NCBI RefSeq assembly: GCF_030813055.1
Contig: NZ_JAUSTW010000007.1
Location: 186,001-250,000, forward strand
Direction: 5' to 3'
DNA: 64,000 bases
DNA from: Neobacillus ginsengisoli
Lineage (GTDB): Bacteria > Bacillota > Bacilli > Bacillales_B > DSM-18226
The notes below the pieces were generated by a model. That model did no database searches and had not been told where the DNA came from. It worked only from the letters and a program-made list of their open reading frames with translations. Shown here piece by piece: positions 63,036 to 64,000 of the stretch. The translations under genes and the position numbers were made by a program. Positions within the stretch are counted from its first letter, which is position 1. Every line of letters starts with the position of its first letter.

Positions 63036-63070
63036 AAAAAGGCTGACATATAACTTTTGTCAGCCTTTTC
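63036..63070 (-). terminator. terminator of the parM/parR-like operon
   Basis: AAAAGGCTGACA and TGTCAGCCTT pair; the minus-strand product ends TTTTTCTTATG. Confidence 0.82.
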
Positions 63071-63076
63071 ATGTAT

Positions 63077-63679
63077 TTACTTATTCATGCTAGCAAGGAA
63101 ATCACCAAGGAGGTCATCCAGGTCATTTTCTATTTTATTTTGTTTCTTTTCTTGGATAGATGAGGGGTTTCGGTCTGCATTCTCCCAATCAAATGCACTT
63201 AAGTCATTATCGATTTCATCTATATCATTTGCTGCAGCGGATTCTTCAAAAGAAACTAAATTATTCCCGCTTTCATCGTTTACTTCACTCTGTACCGGTC
63301 CTTCCTGAAGATATAACGCTTCATTGATATCCAAAGAATTACTATTCATTGAAGCCAGTAATGAAGTAGCGCGAATTGGGTCAGATAGCAGCTGATAAAT
63401 AATACTTCCAAGCAATGCTTCTGAGTGCTCATGCTTTAACCAATCCCGCTGTGCTTTACTTAATTTATGGGGGAGGGGAATCGTGATCGTTTCCCGTTCC
63501 CTCGTATAGGAGTTACCGACGCCTTGCATCACAAAATCAGCAATTTTGCTCGAAAAATTCCTTCTCTCAATTTCCTTTAATTTTTGCAAATGCTTTAAGA
63601 TATGGTCAGGTGTATCAGAAGGGACGCGAAAGGATATCGCCTGGCCTCTCTTTACCTCATTTGAGGCGGATTTTTTCAT
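63077..63679 (-). CDS. ParR-like ribbon-helix-helix adaptor (tentative)
   Basis: 200 residues. The N-terminal ~60 residues (GQAISFRVPSDTPDHILKHL then ERRNFSSKIADFVMQGV) read as one beta strand plus two helices, the ribbon-helix-helix pattern of ParR-type centromere-binding proteins. The C-terminal ~80 residues are acidic and probably disordered, ending DLDDLLGDFLASMNK, a plausible helix for binding an actin filament. It lies 14 bp downstream of an actin-like gene, the order of parMR operons. AAGGTGATT precedes the ATG. The function is inferred from fold pattern and context. Confidence 0.68.
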   Translation of the reverse strand: MKKSASNEVKRGQAISFRVPSDTPDHILKHLQKLKEIERRNFSSKIADFVMQGVGNSYTRERETITIPLPHKLSKAQRDWLKHEHSEALLGSIIYQLLSDPIRATSLLASMNSNSLDINEALYLQEGPVQSEVNDESGNNLVSFEESAAANDIDEIDNDLSAFDWENADRNPSSIQEKKQNKIENDLDDLLGDFLASMNK

Positions 63680-63693
63680 AGAATCACCTTATT

Positions 63694-64000
63694 TTATTTC
63701 TTTACAGGCTCTTGGACCACTTGGACCATTTTTGGTTTCTCCATTTTTCTTACAAAATCGGTGATTAGCTTATAATAAGCATTTGCCATCATCCAAATAC
63801 TCTCTTTTTCATCTTCAAAGAAATCAATATTATATCCGTCTAAATTATTATTTAATGTTTTAATATATTCCTTTAACACATTGGCTCCTCCGCCAACAAA
63901 ATAGCAGATTTCTGTTTGCGAGTTTTTTAACCATACATTTCGTAATAACCGATATTGTTTCTTTGCTAAATCAAGGAGGATGCGGTCGGTAATATCATGA
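63694..64000 (-). CDS. actin-like ParM/StbA family ATPase, C-terminal part
   Basis: The last ~101 residues; the gene runs off the right edge. It ends a bacterial actin fold: YFVGGGANVLKEYIKTL (phosphate-2/adenosine-binding GGGA loop), then FFEDEKESIWMMANAYYKL, a typical closing segment of plasmid and Alp-type actins. ParM polymerises to push DNA apart with ParR. 14 bp before the ParR-like gene. Homologues are mostly known from plasmids and phages, yet the surroundings look chromosomal. Confidence 0.75.
   Translation of the reverse strand, partial: HDITDRILLDLAKKQYRLLRNVWLKNSQTEICYFVGGGANVLKEYIKTLNNNLDGYNIDFFEDEKESIWMMANAYYKLITDFVRKMEKPKMVQVVQEPVKK

Noticed and set aside
63694..63879. Short 61-codon gene starting at 63879
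   Set aside because: The codon there is an internal GTG; the same frame runs on to the window edge as part of the actin-like protein.

Overview
The window looks like a chromosomal segment of an endospore-forming, facultatively denitrifying Bacillaceae (Bacillus/Neobacillus type). The evidence is gene content and order: fadF, clsB, argS-ywiB, speE-speB, pbpG, ywhD, ywhC, ywhB, ywgA, ywfO, rsfA, lipL, pta, hemQ, gerQ, ywdK and ywdI follow roughly the order of one B. subtilis region. Spore genes (two sspH paralogues, a tiny SspE-like protein, gerQ, rsfA, a YhcN/YlaJ lipoprotein) and AGGAGG-type ribosome sites agree with this.

Layout. 1-3 kb: fatty-acid oxidation genes (partial thiolase, fadF) with a FadR-like operator. 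3-21.6 kb: the conserved housekeeping block (cardiolipin synthase, arginyl-tRNA synthetase, polyamine synthesis, a class A PBP, lipoate transfer, acetate metabolism, coproheme decarboxylase, spore functions). 21.7-24.2 kb: molybdenum-cofactor genes (MoeB/ThiF-like, moaD, moaE, mobA). 24.4-25.6 kb: yojF and bshB2 (bacillithiol). 25.7-33.4 kb: an anaerobic respiration island, with an Fnr-like regulator divergent from a seven-gene nitrous oxide reductase operon (nosC, nosZ, nosB, nosD, nosY, nosF and an unusual two-domain lipoprotein). A near-consensus FNR box sits at class II spacing before this operon. 33.8-37.8 kb: small spore-type and repair genes. 38.1-42.8 kb: a complete branched-chain amino acid ABC importer. 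43.1-44.3 kb: an MFS carrier. 44.5-47.2 kb: cell-wall-binding repeat proteins, one of them a 5'-truncated remnant. 47.2-50.8 kb: a heterodimeric ABC exporter. 51.9-54.5 kb: a GMC dehydrogenase with a Tat-exported partner. 56.2-59.4 kb: an ABC-2 exporter with its TetR repressor and twin operators. 59.5-60.6 kb: a frameshifted NERD nuclease-like gene running into 21-bp tandem repeats. 60.7-62.9 kb: pepT and a kinase-like gene. 62.9-64 kb: the downstream half of an actin-like (ParM-type) partition operon that leaves the window.

Non-coding structure is rich. At least ten copies of related palindromic repeats lie immediately after stop codons, all with the same GAAAAGC-type end against the stop. 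Two copies (192 and 200 bp) of a small non-coding mobile element are each flanked by 19-bp duplications that are themselves a terminator hairpin, so the element appears to target rho-independent terminators. These, the non-canonical nos lipoprotein and the ParM-type locus are the strongest candidates for undescribed biology. All calls rest on reading the sequence; no database search was run.
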